From Cyclaneusma minus (lineage: Eukaryota; Ascomycota; Leotiomycetes; Marthamycetales; Marthamycetaceae): DNA of 64,000 nucleotides. Below are positions 1-11,357 of this stretch, one piece after another. Each line of letters opens with the position of its first letter. Positions within the stretch are counted from its first letter, which is position 1. Location: positions 62,001 to 126,000 of the forward strand of contig JAKZHN010000035.1 in assembly GCA_037179335.1 (NCBI GenBank). The letters are read 5' to 3'. The position numbers and the translations under genes are program-made. Below the pieces are notes generated by a model that was given only the letters and a program-made list of their open reading frames with translations, searched no databases and was not told where the DNA came from.

Positions 1-96
1 TGCAACAACCATGAGATTCGATTTGAGAATGAGAAGGCTATCAGGGGTATCATCCAAAGCTTACCAGAATATACGACATTGGAACCTCGCAATTAG
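1..96 (+). CDS. Possible 3' end of a gene running off the left edge
   Basis: Frame 1 is open from the first base to a TAG at 94-96 and would encode about 31 residues ending in TTLEPRN. There is too little to recognise a family. It could be a terminal exon or chance; confidence is low. Confidence 0.15.
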   Translation, partial: CNNHEIRFENEKAIRGIIQSLPEYTTLEPRN

Positions 97-1165
97 GTCC
101 CAGCATCCCAACCGCTACACCTCGATGTTCCTCACATAGTTAACGCCAAGGCTTATGTTGTGCCAAGCAAAGTCTATGAGAACGGACAGAATCATCTTGG
201 AGTTCTATCCCGCGTTCCAGCACTTACAAGTCTTGGGCCTCCAGCTTCCGGGTTACAGTCGGTTTCTGAGTCTCATGGAGTCTATTTACGGAAAACCGCA
301 CCTTACCTCATCACTGTGGCAGTCGATTGCATCGAGATATTCGAGTCTTGGTATAAGATCTACGTCAGGAGCTCCATGACTGGCTTAGCCGACGTGATTT
401 TCAACCTAACGATGGGCCAAGATAAGCTGTCACCGTGGACTGGGGATCTAGTAGCAACTCAAAGAGTTGTGGTATCTAGTGTTAGACTTGGACGAAAGCT
501 TCTCTATGACCAAAGAGCTTCCTTCGCGAGACCATGCTACCGCTGGAATACTCTACAACTCCGACTGCCGAGCCGGTGATGGGGCTGTCAATACAGAAGT
601 CTACATTCCCGTACGATACAGCGATATGGACATAGTACTCGGGCTCAGATCGTTTCTTCAGGGACAGAAAAGTGCCAAGTTTGTGGAAATTTTTCAGCAA
701 GTACTCGGATATAGCATAACTTCATGCCAAGTCCAAGTTCAAGTTCAAGCGCAACTTCAACTTCAACCTAGGGCGCAGCTTCAGGCTCAAGTTCAAGCGC
801 AGCTTCAAGTCCAAGCGCAGCTTCAATTTCAAGCACAGCTTCAAGTTGAAAGTTCACACACGGTGGGAAATTCAAATACAGCTTCAACTTCAATTCGAGC
901 GCAACTTCAACTCCTGACTCGAAAGTCGAGCGATTATACACTTACCGTTCATCAGGAAGTAGTAGCGGTGCTTCTACCTACATTTTATGCGGTGTTGAAA
1001 ATGGCGTGTTTTCTTTGATTTCGTATCTGAGTACGGAGATTTATCATCGGGCCAGGTATAACTAGACCAGATTCCCAAAAAAAGAGGGCTCGAATGTTCT
1101 CAATCTGAATCCAGTGCTTGCTGCTTCTCTCTTTGCACATTGTGGCTACTCATCGCAATCGCTTC
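97..1165. other. Gene-poor stretch with several short overlapping ORFs
   Basis: Positions 160-579 (139 codons) and 467-1018 (183 codons) are open in different frames on the + strand, but neither product resembles a family I know. The second owes part of its length to the CAA-rich repeat at about 726-850. No convincing splice structure links them. It may be a decayed gene or simply intergenic DNA beyond the 3' end of the MFS pseudogene. Confidence 0.3.
720..935. repeat. Imperfect TTCAAG/CAGCTTCAA simple repeat, cluster A
   Basis: The + strand reads as degenerate copies of units such as TTCAAGTTCAAGCGCAGC and CAACTTCAACTTCAA with 6-base sub-periodicity. In one frame this gives runs of alternating V/L-Q-A-Q-L-Q. 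A closely related array lies at about 11.63-11.94 kb. The array is imperfect, so it behaves as an old minisatellite rather than a freshly expanded one. Confidence 0.8.
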
Positions 1166-2832
1166 TTATTTAGCCTCCATGTGTGTGTTCTCCACCGTTT
1201 CTCCCTTGTTTTCTTTATATCCATATTTTGTTTCCAACTCTTCTCGGAGTGTGAGATTCTGAATGAAAAACGAAACCACGAAGCCCAATATCGTAAATGC
1301 CGACCCAACTTTCCACACAAGCTTCAGGGACGTAACATATACGTCTATTACCTGTGTCTGCACGCTGCTTGGTAGTGGAGAAATGAACGCTCTCGAAGCA
1401 TGCTCATAGGCACCCCCTGATGCAAGAGCTCCCCGAGTCGGTGCATCCATAATCGTTCAGAGCATACTGCTAAATTTGGTTTCGAAAATGCTCGAAGGTA
1501 TCGCAATACCACACACGAACCCCAGACTCTGGATGAAACCCCATGTGGCCGTGGAGACCGCCACATCAGACTCGGGTAGTGGTGCTTGTATTGCAGGCAG
1601 CACGGCTGTTAGGACGATTCCTGAGCCGGCGGCGAATATAATCTGAAGAACAACCCAGACCGCCGTCGACGAGTCTTGGTTCAGAATGCTGAAACATCCC
1701 ATGGAGATAGCAGCTAAACCAAAGCCAAGAATCTGATTCAGTCTGTAGTCGTTGGTTTTGCCAATAATGAAGCCGCCAAGTATACCAAAATAGACCATAT
1801 GGATCACTGTCGGAAGAGTATCTACCCTAGCTCGCTGCGGTGAGACTAGCCTGACGGTCTGGAAATAAACGGGCAGGAAGTAGCTGGCCCAATACAAAAT
1901 GACGCCGTGTAGGAAGGTAAGCAGAAAAGCCAAGGCAGATATGTTCGGTTCGCGAAAAGTCTGACTGGTGTAGTTGGTTGAAGGCAGAATGATGACGCTT
2001 CAAACAGAACGTAGAAGGGCAATGCTGCGAATCCCAGAAGCAGCGGGACTAGAGTGGACCATGAGCTCCATGAAGATGAGGTACCTGCCCTCGAAAGTGC
2101 CAGGAGAATCGAAGTGACAGCAGCCATTAGAAAGACATTGCCAATGTAGTCGATTGACGATTCGGGATAGCTGCAATCAAGTCGAGTCCGATTGTACTCG
2201 TGTAACTCTCAAGAAGGCTATGATGAGACCCAAAGCTAGCCTGGCAATGGGAAGATTCAGCCAGAAGATCCAGCGCCAGCCAATGTTGTCGACCATGGAT
2301 CCTCCCACAGGGCCACAACCGGACCGATGAATGTTCCAATTGCGAAAGCACCGTAGACCAAGCCGATGTATTTCTGACGTTCCCGCAGTGAAACCAGGTC
2401 ACAGACTACAATAACTGGGAGTATGCTAAGGCCTCCTCCTCCAAGCCCTTGTACCGCACGCCCAGCAATCAGCGTAGTAGTGTTGTAGGCTCCGCCACAA
2501 AGACCACTGCCCAGAAGAAATAGACAAACAGCAGATAGAACGGCATTCTTTCTTCCGAAACCATCAGCGCACTGGCCATAAAAGGGCTGAACAGCAGTAA
2601 TTATCAAAATATAGGCATCGAGAGTCCAGACATAGAGTGATGATGATTGGAGATCGGCGGCAATGCTGCTTGGGAGAGCGGTGGAGAGAATCGTGGAATC
2701 AAGAGCACAGAGCATGGAGGTTAGGCAGAGGCCGGGGAAGATAGCCCAGAAGCGCCTGCCACGTTTCTCTGGATTGGAGGATTCCAGCGAGGAGGGAACT
2801 TCCTCTATTGAAGCGGTGGATTGAGTCGCCAT
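1166..2832 (-). pseudogene. Broken DHA2-family MFS drug:H+ antiporter (14-TM type)
   Basis: The conceptual product, read from ATG at 2832, starts with a short acidic/basic cytosolic tail and then typical DHA2 signatures: ALDSTILSTALPSSIAADL, the loop 2-3 motif [37 protein letters not shown] and the start of motif C (GTFIGPVV). Further pieces in other frames continue the family order: [59 protein letters not shown], and a C-terminal GGAYEHASRAF with a last membrane segment ending at 1166. Joining these needs a one-base shift near 2300-2312, a second shift near 2170-2215, a one-base shift near 1940-1946, and there is an in-frame TGA at 1459-1457. No GT-AG intron of workable size explains the shifts. 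Intact relatives export drugs or toxins at the plasma membrane; this copy cannot encode a full transporter unless the assembly is wrong. Confidence 0.85.
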
Positions 2833-3437
2833 GGCTAATCTGCCAATATGCTCGAGACCAGGCCGCCAGACTGCAAGGAGCTATTAAGTCCATAGAGTCA
2901 GACTCTGGAGGTTATGAGAAGATCAGAAGAACAGAAGATACTCGTAAGAGTTGCTGATGTTAGCTGCAGATGTTGGTGTTGGTTGCAGGGTGGACATACC
3001 GTCACATGCACAGATATGCGACAAAAGTCCGAACCCCTCTTCAATACTGAGGAATATATCCCCAATGATTGGGAACAATTCAAGTGATTAAAAACATCAA
3101 TAGGGATCGGGAGTCTGCCTAATAACTATCAATTATTTGTTTCAGTATATCTAGCCCAAAGCTACCGAGAGTCTATTCACTCGCTACGTACGTGGTATAT
3201 CACGAGTTGGGTATCTCATCCTTCTTACGCCATCCTTCTATTTCGAAGCAATTAAATTATGATTATGCAGTAGTACTACAATGTGATATGTGCTCATTAT
3301 ATACTCCAATCCTCTTTCGGTCTTTCTATCTCCGTTTTCCATCAAAGCCCAGCCGGGTATATACAAACCATTCGTCCCTGCCGACGCGCCGTTCACCACT
3401 CATCCATTTACAGTGGCTATATTCTCCAAACAGATTC
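2833..3437. other. Intergenic, moderately AT-rich
   Basis: This lies upstream of the MFS pseudogene start and downstream of the 3' end of the mucin-like gene. Only short unsupported ORFs are present (for example + strand 3192-3464). I see no RNA gene or repeat. Confidence 0.4.
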
Positions 3438-6246
3438 TTAGAGAATGAAGAATGCACCACCTAGCGCTATGCAAGCGCTCCCCAGGACACTCCAAGCCCC
3501 GTTCCTGAGCGTAGCAGCCGAGCCTTCTTTCGCTGTTGTCGTTGCCGCCGCCGTTGTAGAAGAAGACGTGCTCGTCTTCGAAGCCTTAGTAGCACCAGCC
3601 GCAACAGTCGTCGTCTTGAACCCTACGCCCTTCGGTCCAATCACCACAGTTTGGCCTCCAACAACCTCCGTCTCAGTGCTTGCGCCTTTGCCAATTGTAT
3701 AGGTTGTCCCACCGATATTAACCAAGGAGCTGCCTATTTCTGTAAAGGTGACGCCCTCGATAGTAAAGACTTGTTCGGAAACACTTGACTTGGACGGAAC
3801 TGCGCTAGGGGCCAAAGTAGTTCTGGGAATCGTGACGGTTTTCGTACCGACGACGACCGTGGTTTGACGATAGACTGTGTAGGTCGTTCCCCCAATATTT
3901 ACCAAGCTACCTCCTGTCTCGGTTACAGGAATTCCGTTGATCGTAAACACTTCACTTCCTGCTGTCGGTGGAGAAGTAACCATTGGCCCATTGACGTCTA
4001 CCACGCCTCCAGGACCCAACGAGAGCGTTTGACCCTCGTAAACAAACGTCGTTGGTGTGGCTCCGCTACCAATTTGATACGTTGTGCCTCCGATGACCAC
4101 TGCAGTGCTTCCAAATTGAGATATCGTGGCACCGCCGACGGCATACGTTTGTGTGGCTCCTGGACCATTCGCAGTCCCGCCAATCGTGAACCCGTTCCCT
4201 GAAATCCCGTTGGGGCCGATGACTACTGTCTCCCCATCGACCATGGTAGTAACGGGCGCTATGCCAGTGCCATAGTTGTAAGTCTGCCCTCCTATGACTG
4301 CCTCGTTCTGCCCAATGGCAGATATCGCGAAGGCACCCACAACCGAAGTTACAGAGCCTCCGGGGTATCGTGCGATCGTCGTGCCAGGACCAACAACCTG
4401 CGAAGGGTTGACGGAGAAGGTCTGTCCGTTCTCGGTCACGGGTGCATTGTTGGGTGCTGTTTGCGTGCCGATAATCACCACAGAGGAGGAGACGATGACG
4501 GTAACACTGCCGACTTCGTATGTGTACGGCTGTCCCGGAGCGTTGTTGATCGGCCCATTCGCGTTCCCACCTGATCCTGCGGGACTTCCATTTCCACTTG
4601 CACTTCCAGTTTCACCGCCGCTCTCTGAACCGGCTCCTGAAGTAGCGGATTCTCCGCCTCCATTGCCGCTTCTATTTCCAGCCTCGGCTCCGGAACTGCT
4701 TCCAGAGTTTCCAGATTGGTTGCCTTCACCAGACTCTGCAGTAGGTCCGTTGCTCTCGCCGCTACCACTTCCTGAAGCGCTTCCAGGAGTTCCAGATGCG
4801 CCACTTTGAGAGCCAGAACCCTTATTCTCGCCCCCTCCTAAAACGTTTCCGGAAGTTCCGGATGCATTGCTTCCACCATTCTCGGAGCCAGGGCCTGTAC
4901 TCTCGCCACTTCCACCTCCTGAAGCATTGCCAGAACTTCCAGATGCCCTGCCTTCACCACCCGCAGAGCCAGACCCCTTATTCTCGCCGCCTTCACCTCC
5001 CGAAGCTTTACCAGAATTTGGTGATGAACCGCTTCCACCGCCCTCAGATCCAGATCCCTTGCTCTCGCCGCCGCCACCATTCGAACCACTTCCAGAAGAC
5101 CCGGATGCACCACTTTCACCACCCTGTTGATTCGTGCTGCTTCCGGCCTGTTCACCTCCTGACGACCCCGTAGAAGCAGCCACGTTATTTTCCACACTCG
5201 CGACCCCGAAATTCGGCACAGCCACACTCGGTTTGTTTTCCACTTGCGGACCCACGGCCACCGTCTTACCCGGTTGTTCGAAAAGCGGAGTGTTGACTGA
5301 TTGAACGAGTGTGACTTTGGGCGGTTGCGTGATTGTCACGGTTGTGGCAGAGAACATTACCGGTAGAGGGAAGCTTCCGAATCCGAAATCTGGCTCGGTG
5401 GCCGTTGAAGCGCTGGGAGATCCGGTGATGGTAGAGGGTGTGAATACTTGTGAGGGAGTGATGTTGAGACATGGGATTGTGGGAGTGAAGGTTGTGAGGT
5501 TTAGCTTGGTGTATTCTGTGGGGTGATGAATGGTAATGGTGGAGTTTTGAGGAACTGTTGTGTAGACGGTCACGTTGATGGTGTTGTAGCCGTAGTAGGT
5601 ACATGTGGGAGAGGCAGTCGAGTAATTGGTTATGGCTGTGCCATCGTAGATTAGTGGAAGTCCTGTTCCGTTGAAAATATTTGGGGACAGCCCTGTGCCG
5701 TTGTGAGTCGGTGGAAGACCATTTCCAGTGCCTACACTTGGAAACGAAAAGCCGGTTCCTGTTGGGACTGGGGCGCTTGCATTGGTAGATCCAGTAATGG
5801 CAGTGGTTCGAGGCGGTTTGCTCTGGCCAGTGGCATAAACTGTAGGCGATGATAATGCGCTGGCAGGACCGGCTGGGTAAGGAGCGTATGTCGAGGAACT
5901 GGAGAAAGACGAGCTCGAATTCACAGATGAAGACAGTGAACTCGACAATTGACTCGACGGAGGCGATAGCGACAGACTTGAGCTTGAACTCGCGGATGAA
6001 GACAATGAACTCGACGATTGGCTTGAAGGGGATGGTAGCGACAGACTTGAGCTCGAACATGAACTGGAAGACCGATTGTAGTTTACTCCGATTGACAAAT
6101 CTGATTTGTTCAGCATGAGACTTCAGCAATGACTTATGGGTTGGTCTAGTAGGCTTACCTAGACCTATACGTAGTTCGGCTTGGACAAAGGAATTCGAGC
6201 AACATGTTACAGCAGCCCAGAGGACTGCTTGCCTGGAGAAGCCCAT
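3438..6246 (-). CDS. GPI-anchored Ser/Thr/Gly-rich cell-wall mucin-like protein
   Basis: Two exons: 6246-6159 and 6100-3438, with an intron 6158-6101 (GTAAGC...CAG); the join is in frame and gives 916 aa. Exon 1 encodes a signal peptide (basic start, then AVLWAAVTCCSNSFVQA). It is followed by a near-duplicated poly-Ser block (residues about 35-100), a Thr/Pro-rich section, a long Gly/Ser/Glu spacer built from GSGS-, SGGG- and NASG-like units (roughly residues 320-550), and at least four related modules of about 60-70 residues of the type IGGTTYTxG...GGQTVVIGPxGV. The C-terminus (about 25 residues ending GGAFFIL) is a hydrophobic GPI-attachment signal. The protein should be exported, heavily O-mannosylated and fixed in the wall or plasma membrane, with a likely structural or adhesive role. 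No enzymatic domain is visible. It is divergently oriented to the aspartic-protease-like gene 2.4 kb away. Confidence 0.85.
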
Positions 6247-8636
6247 GTCTTTTTAGAAGGCAGGGAATAAGAAAGTCGGCGTTAAACCCCGAACATGAAA
6301 AAGGCCACCTCCGATTGAAACGAGGGTATCAGAAGGTAACAGAGCACAAATTGGCAGCGAGTGACGAAAGAGAATGAACGAGAGTTGGTGTTTCGCAGTC
6401 TGCAGTCAAGATTGACAAACAGCGGAGTGATAGGATTATGCGAAAATGCGAGTAGCGAGAGACTGCAACACAAGAAGCAAGGACCAGGCTAAGGAAAGAG
6501 GCCGCGACTTAATGATTGAGGCGGAAGATTAGCGGGAGATATTCTCCCTAAGTGTCGGCCTCCGGGGTTGACAGCACAGCGTGGTGGCGGTCCAAGACGG
6601 GCGATCTCCACACAGTACCTGCGTAGTGGGTGTGTGGTCCTAGCAGACTTGGCGAACGTTTGCCTATTTCTTGATTGTGGGGGGCGCAATATGAGAGCCA
6701 CAGAAGTGTCTCCTTAGAGATGTTGAATACGAACCGTGGAGAAGAGCAGATCAATTGCTTGCTGGGCATTTTGGAGGCTGTGCGATTGACAGCCGCTGAG
6801 GCGCAGCTGCCGTCTGCCCCGGCGAGGTTTGAATGCTCCCTGAGGGGAATTTCCGAATGTGGTTATCAAGTTGTGAAGGTTTCCGGCGTTCCACCAGATG
6901 AGTTGGATTAAGCTCACTCGGCGGAGCCTTAGGGGTTAGCGTCAGCCACTAGCGCCATCAGCTGATAGGTCAGCGCGCGAGCACGACCTCAAGAAGCGCT
7001 TTTCGTGTTTCTTCCTCTTCATTTTCTCCATCTCCACCTCATTATCAATCGCTTCACATCCTAATTCGGCGACGGGAGAACTCTCATGCGCCTTATTAAA
7101 ATTCCCTGGCGGACGATCTGGTGTCTGCAATTCCAAGCATATGTGTCACAATTCAACCTGACTCGATCGTATTTCCTTGTTCCGGCTTTCCGCCATCCCA
7201 TCTCTGCCTTCAATCTCATTTCCCTTTTTTGGTGGATGGTCCAGCCCCAGAGTCAACGTCACCACATGCTGGCTGGGCAATGCCCGTTCCTGGAAGGGCT
7301 GTAACGGGGCTGTTTACTTTGCAAAGTATCGCACGGTACAGCACGAGACCGATGCGACGACACTTGTGCGGCCCGGAAGAGGGGAGTGGCTGGGTGCTCA
7401 AGGAACAAACCTGTTGTCCTACCCACACTCAATCGGTCGGCCATGTGTTTTACAGACGCTTCTGGCGATGCTTATTTGTCGCAAGCCTCGTGGCCGTGTA
7501 CCACGCCACGGTACTACCATCATATGATCTTAGTTATTTTATATTCCGCAGCCTATCTCACAGCATACACATTCCAAATGTATGGGGAGCACGAAAGAGC
7601 CAGTGGCTTTTGGATGTCTGAAATCAATCGAATCGCGTCTTTTCTTCACTGTTCGGTAAAGTTTTCGCAGATAGGGCTACTACCGGGACATCGGGATATC
7701 CGTCCTGTATTATCACACTGGATTCGTTCCTCCAACAGAGAGGTGAACTGCACGGACTTTCGAAGAAACATAAACTCAAAGGGCAGCAGACGCGACGTCG
7801 TGCCAAACTCAAGTCAATTACCGAAAGCTTGACCGTTCCTACTCCCTTGGAACGTGGAAGTCTAACGTTCGGCCGGGAGATAGCTCATAATTGAAGGCCG
7901 AGTATTTTGAATTTTGCTTAGACCCGCCAAGGCACAGCATTAGTGCGAACTTGGGCAGATTGGTCCCACTAGGATGCGCTGCCCAGCAAGGGGAAAGTCT
8001 ACATGTATGATGTGGTTTGAAGCTGGGACCCTCACATCACCCACAGTCGCATGGTGCCTCCATCTTCTCACTCCTTCAAATATATGTCGCCCTGGAGAAA
8101 AGCTTCGATCATACATGTATTGAACTCGAGCAATTAACGATATCGATTTCCGACTCGAGAACTGCCACTAATATTTGCCGAATCTCCATCAACGTACTGC
8201 TCTGTGGACGAACACCCGTGACTCGGCCGAAGTCAAAAGTGAGCCAACGATCTGGAACGTATCTGCCGGGACTCCGATCTAGACGGAAGCAAGTCAAGGA
8301 TTGCTTCGCCTTCAGCAAAGCCCTCCGTCGTTTCGTTTTTTCAGAAGCTTCCAACATCTTCGACCCATCAAGAACCGCAATTTCTCTCGAAGCAAGAGCC
8401 CGTGCCAGAGTAGCGAACTCACATCCGCGTCCTGATTGTTGGCCCTTTCTTCTACTGCAGCCGATGTAGTCCAGTAGCATTTTACATACGGCTACTGCCA
8501 AACCTGGATCATTTTCAAGGGAAGAAGCGGAACAGGAGTCGGGGATCACCTATTCTCGACTCAACAGAATCGCTTTCTAGGAGTTGTCTGGTGGTTCCAT
8601 ACGAAGCAAAGCAGGCCCGAGCCTCGCCGGTCAATC
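6247..8636. other. 2.4 kb divergent intergenic region
   Basis: The mucin gene reads left and the aspartic-protease-like gene reads right from this region. Open frames exist (7121-7621, 7386-7832, 8017-8469 on +; 8109-8549 on -) but they overlap each other in conflicting frames, lack recognisable domains and mostly start at non-ATG codons. I treat the stretch as promoter/5' UTR sequence with no supported gene. Confidence 0.5.
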
Positions 8637-11357
8637 ATGTCTTGCGATATGACTTTCAGTCAGGTCTCGGTCGCCTCAGCTTTACTTGTTCTATCTGCCA
8701 TATCTGGTGCTGGCGCGTCAACAGCAATCAGTATACCTCCTTCATCAACATGGTAACTAACACCCGTCACTCTTAATTTCGAGCAATTTTTTTCTCACAT
8801 GACACCAGGTATGGAGATGATGGATCTTGGTCCGCTAGCACATTCCAGTTAGGAAACCCACCACAGAACGTCAGCCTATTCGTGAATACGGCAGCTTCGG
8901 ACATCTGGGTAGCTGGGCCAGGAGGTTGCGATAGCAGTATGTGAAGCAAATCTTTTTGTTCCTTGCCTTCCGTCTCGTCTCACTCGGTCGGACGGTTTTG
9001 AAGTTTTCGATAAGCTCTGTCATAATCTCGGATGTCTTTTGAAAACTGATGATCGACAATACGAAGTATCTTGAGCTAATTCAATCACTACTACAGCTTC
9101 TTTGTGTAGCAATGGACGCGGAGGATTATTCAACTCTTCAGCGTCAACTACCTGGGACGGTCTCGGTTCCTATGAATTAGGCCTATCGAGTGTATCCAAC
9201 AGTCAGAATGTGGTCGCCGATTATGGATTGGACACCTTGGTTTTCGGCAATTCGAACAAGTTATTGGACAACGCCCTTGTAGGGGTCATGAATGCCACAA
9301 CCTATTGGGTAGGCATGGTTGGACTGGGTTCTGCGATATTCCAGTTTCCAAACCAGAACATCAATGGCACTCTCTGGTCTGCTTCTGAGCATTTAGGGCT
9401 TATCGATGCCAGTTATGGTTATACAGCTGGAGCATATTATCGTGAGTTGAATGGTCAACGAAAGAAAAATACGTGCTGACCACAATTGTGCATAGGATCT
9501 GGCGGGTCACCCAGCTCCCTAACCCTGGGCGGATATGACGAAAAGAGATTTCAACCCAACGACATGCCAGCTTCAGTATTGACACCAGCTGGCGCACCAC
9601 AAATAAGTGTGGACACGATCACTGTGACTGACCCAGGTTCCAACTTCACCTCACAGACGACATCTTTCGACTCGGGGACGACATTCTTGATCGACAGCTC
9701 TACCCCTTATATGTGGCTACCTCAAAGTGCCTGCAATGAAATTGCCGCGAAACTCAATCTCACATTCAACGATACCCTAAATCTCTACACTTACGATGCC
9801 AACCCATCTCAACGAGATACTCTCGCCAGCATGAATCTTACTTTCTCCTTCGTTCTGGGCTCTGTGCTCGCTTCAGGAACCTCGCCTGAACAGCTCACCA
9901 TTACATTTCCTTGGGACGCCTTCGATCTCCAACTTACCTATCCCTATATTCCTGGCTCGATATACAACACCCCTGGGGCCACGAAATACTACTTTCCACT
10001 CCGGCCTGCCGCCAATGCATCCGAATACCGTCTCGGCCGTGCTTTCCTCCAAGAAGCATATATTACCACAGACAACACTGCGGGCACTTTCAACATTTAC
10101 CAAGCGAATCATGTTTCTGATCCAACGGACACTAATATTATCGACTACCCTGGAGTAACTTCCGCATCATCTTCATCTCCATCTTCATCTCCGGAATCCT
10201 CATCGTCAGGCGTATCGATTGGCACAATCATTGGAATAGCATTTGGCGCTATCGCATCCATCATTCTCCTAGCCCTTCCCCTCTATTTCTTCAGAAAACG
10301 TCGCAACGCCTCGTCCTCCTCAGGCGACGAAAATCGCAGCACCCTGAACTCCGAAGCCGGCATCGTCCATGAAAAAGACGCCCAAGAACCCATCCAAGAA
10401 ATGAGCGGCGCAGCCATGGTAGCAGAAGTCGGAGCCGACGCCAGCCACGAGCGCTTCGAGCTCCCCGGCTCCATGCCCGTCGAGCTAGCCGACACATCCA
10501 TCGGCACCTCCTCTTCCTTTGGCATTTCCATGATTTCCCCAACAAGGACCATGGATTCACCCACCCAGCCCCCCAGCACCCCCGAAAAACAGCTCGCCGA
10601 ATCACGGCGCAATGAGGATTCCCCTGGCGTATATCGCGCCCCTGATACTCCAAATTCCGGTTCTATTCGCTCTACTGAACTGCATATCCCACTGCTGCGC
10701 ACTGGTGGTCATCTGCGCTCTACTGATTCGCTACTCCCGTCTCCGCTGTCTGCATCATCCGATCCTCATGGTGCAGATCGGTACACCGTGAGTGTGAGCG
10801 CGGGAACCCGGACCCTGGATTTAGATACCCAGTCGAGTATCTTTGATTCGCAAAGGAACCAGCCGCCAACGCCAACTACGCCGCTAGCGTCACCGCCTGC
10901 ATATTCCCGCCATGCTGAGGATCATGAGATAGGCAAAAGTTCTCGGATGATGAGTGAGGGCGAGAAGGTCACAAATGGAAGTCCCCATGGAAGCAATCAG
11001 GGAGGAAATGAAGGAATGAGAGACAGGATTGATACCAGCCACGTGGAGCTTGTGGGCTCGTTACCAGACAATGTAAGGATACCACGGGCAGGCGATTATC
11101 CCCGCATGGGACGTGGACTGCAACTAGATACTGGATCGGGGAGAGGAAGTCATAGTGTGTCGAATTCGAGTTCTCTCGGAAGCCAGGGGCATAACATGCC
11201 GACGCCGGAAGGGCAGAGGGAAGACGATGGTTTGATGGGGGTTTGGGGGAGCAGGAGTCGCTTGGATGGCGAGGATTTGGTGCATGTGCCGCAGGTTCCG
11301 CCGCATCGGTTTTCTTTTGAGGGAGGTGATGATTTGACGGTCGATTCCCGAAGATAG
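8637..11357 (+). CDS. Membrane-anchored aspartic-protease-like protein with degenerate catalytic sites
   Basis: Four exons: 8637-8752, 8809-8936, 9097-9441 and 9496-11357, all GT-AG and in frame, giving 816 aa. A signal peptide (SVASALLVLSAISGAGA) precedes a pepsin-like fold. The first lobe begins YGDDGSW...FQLGNPPQNVSLFVNTAASDIWV, where the catalytic D-T-G position reads N-T-A. The second lobe has FLIDSSTPYMWLP, where D is kept but the usual D-T/S-G-T is D-S-S-T. Cysteines and many N-glycosylation sites (NLT, NDT, NAS) fit a secreted domain. A Ser-rich stalk leads to one membrane helix near residues 438-460 (IGTIIGIAFGAIASIILLAL, then the stop-transfer RKRR), followed by about 355 disordered cytoplasmic residues rich in Ser/Pro/Thr. 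This layout resembles fungal wall sensors more than a digestive protease. Inactivity is inferred from the missing first Asp. Confidence 0.85.

Noticed and set aside
2127..2402. Explaining the MFS frame changes by introns
   Set aside because: The only GT...AG span close to the second shift is about 27 bases, too short for a fungal intron, and the other shifts are one-base changes within conserved motifs.
4294..5173. Long + strand and alternate-frame ORFs over the mucin gene
   Set aside because: They are shadows of a Gly/Ser-repeat coding sequence on the minus strand and have only Pro/Leu-rich low complexity.
7121..7832. ORFs of 148-166 codons in the 2.4 kb divergent region
   Set aside because: They overlap each other in different frames, have no recognisable domain or splice support, and codon content looks random.
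8017..8549. Overlapping ORFs of about 150 codons on both strands upstream of the pseudo-protease
   Set aside because: No homology that I can recognise; position and size fit a promoter/5' UTR.
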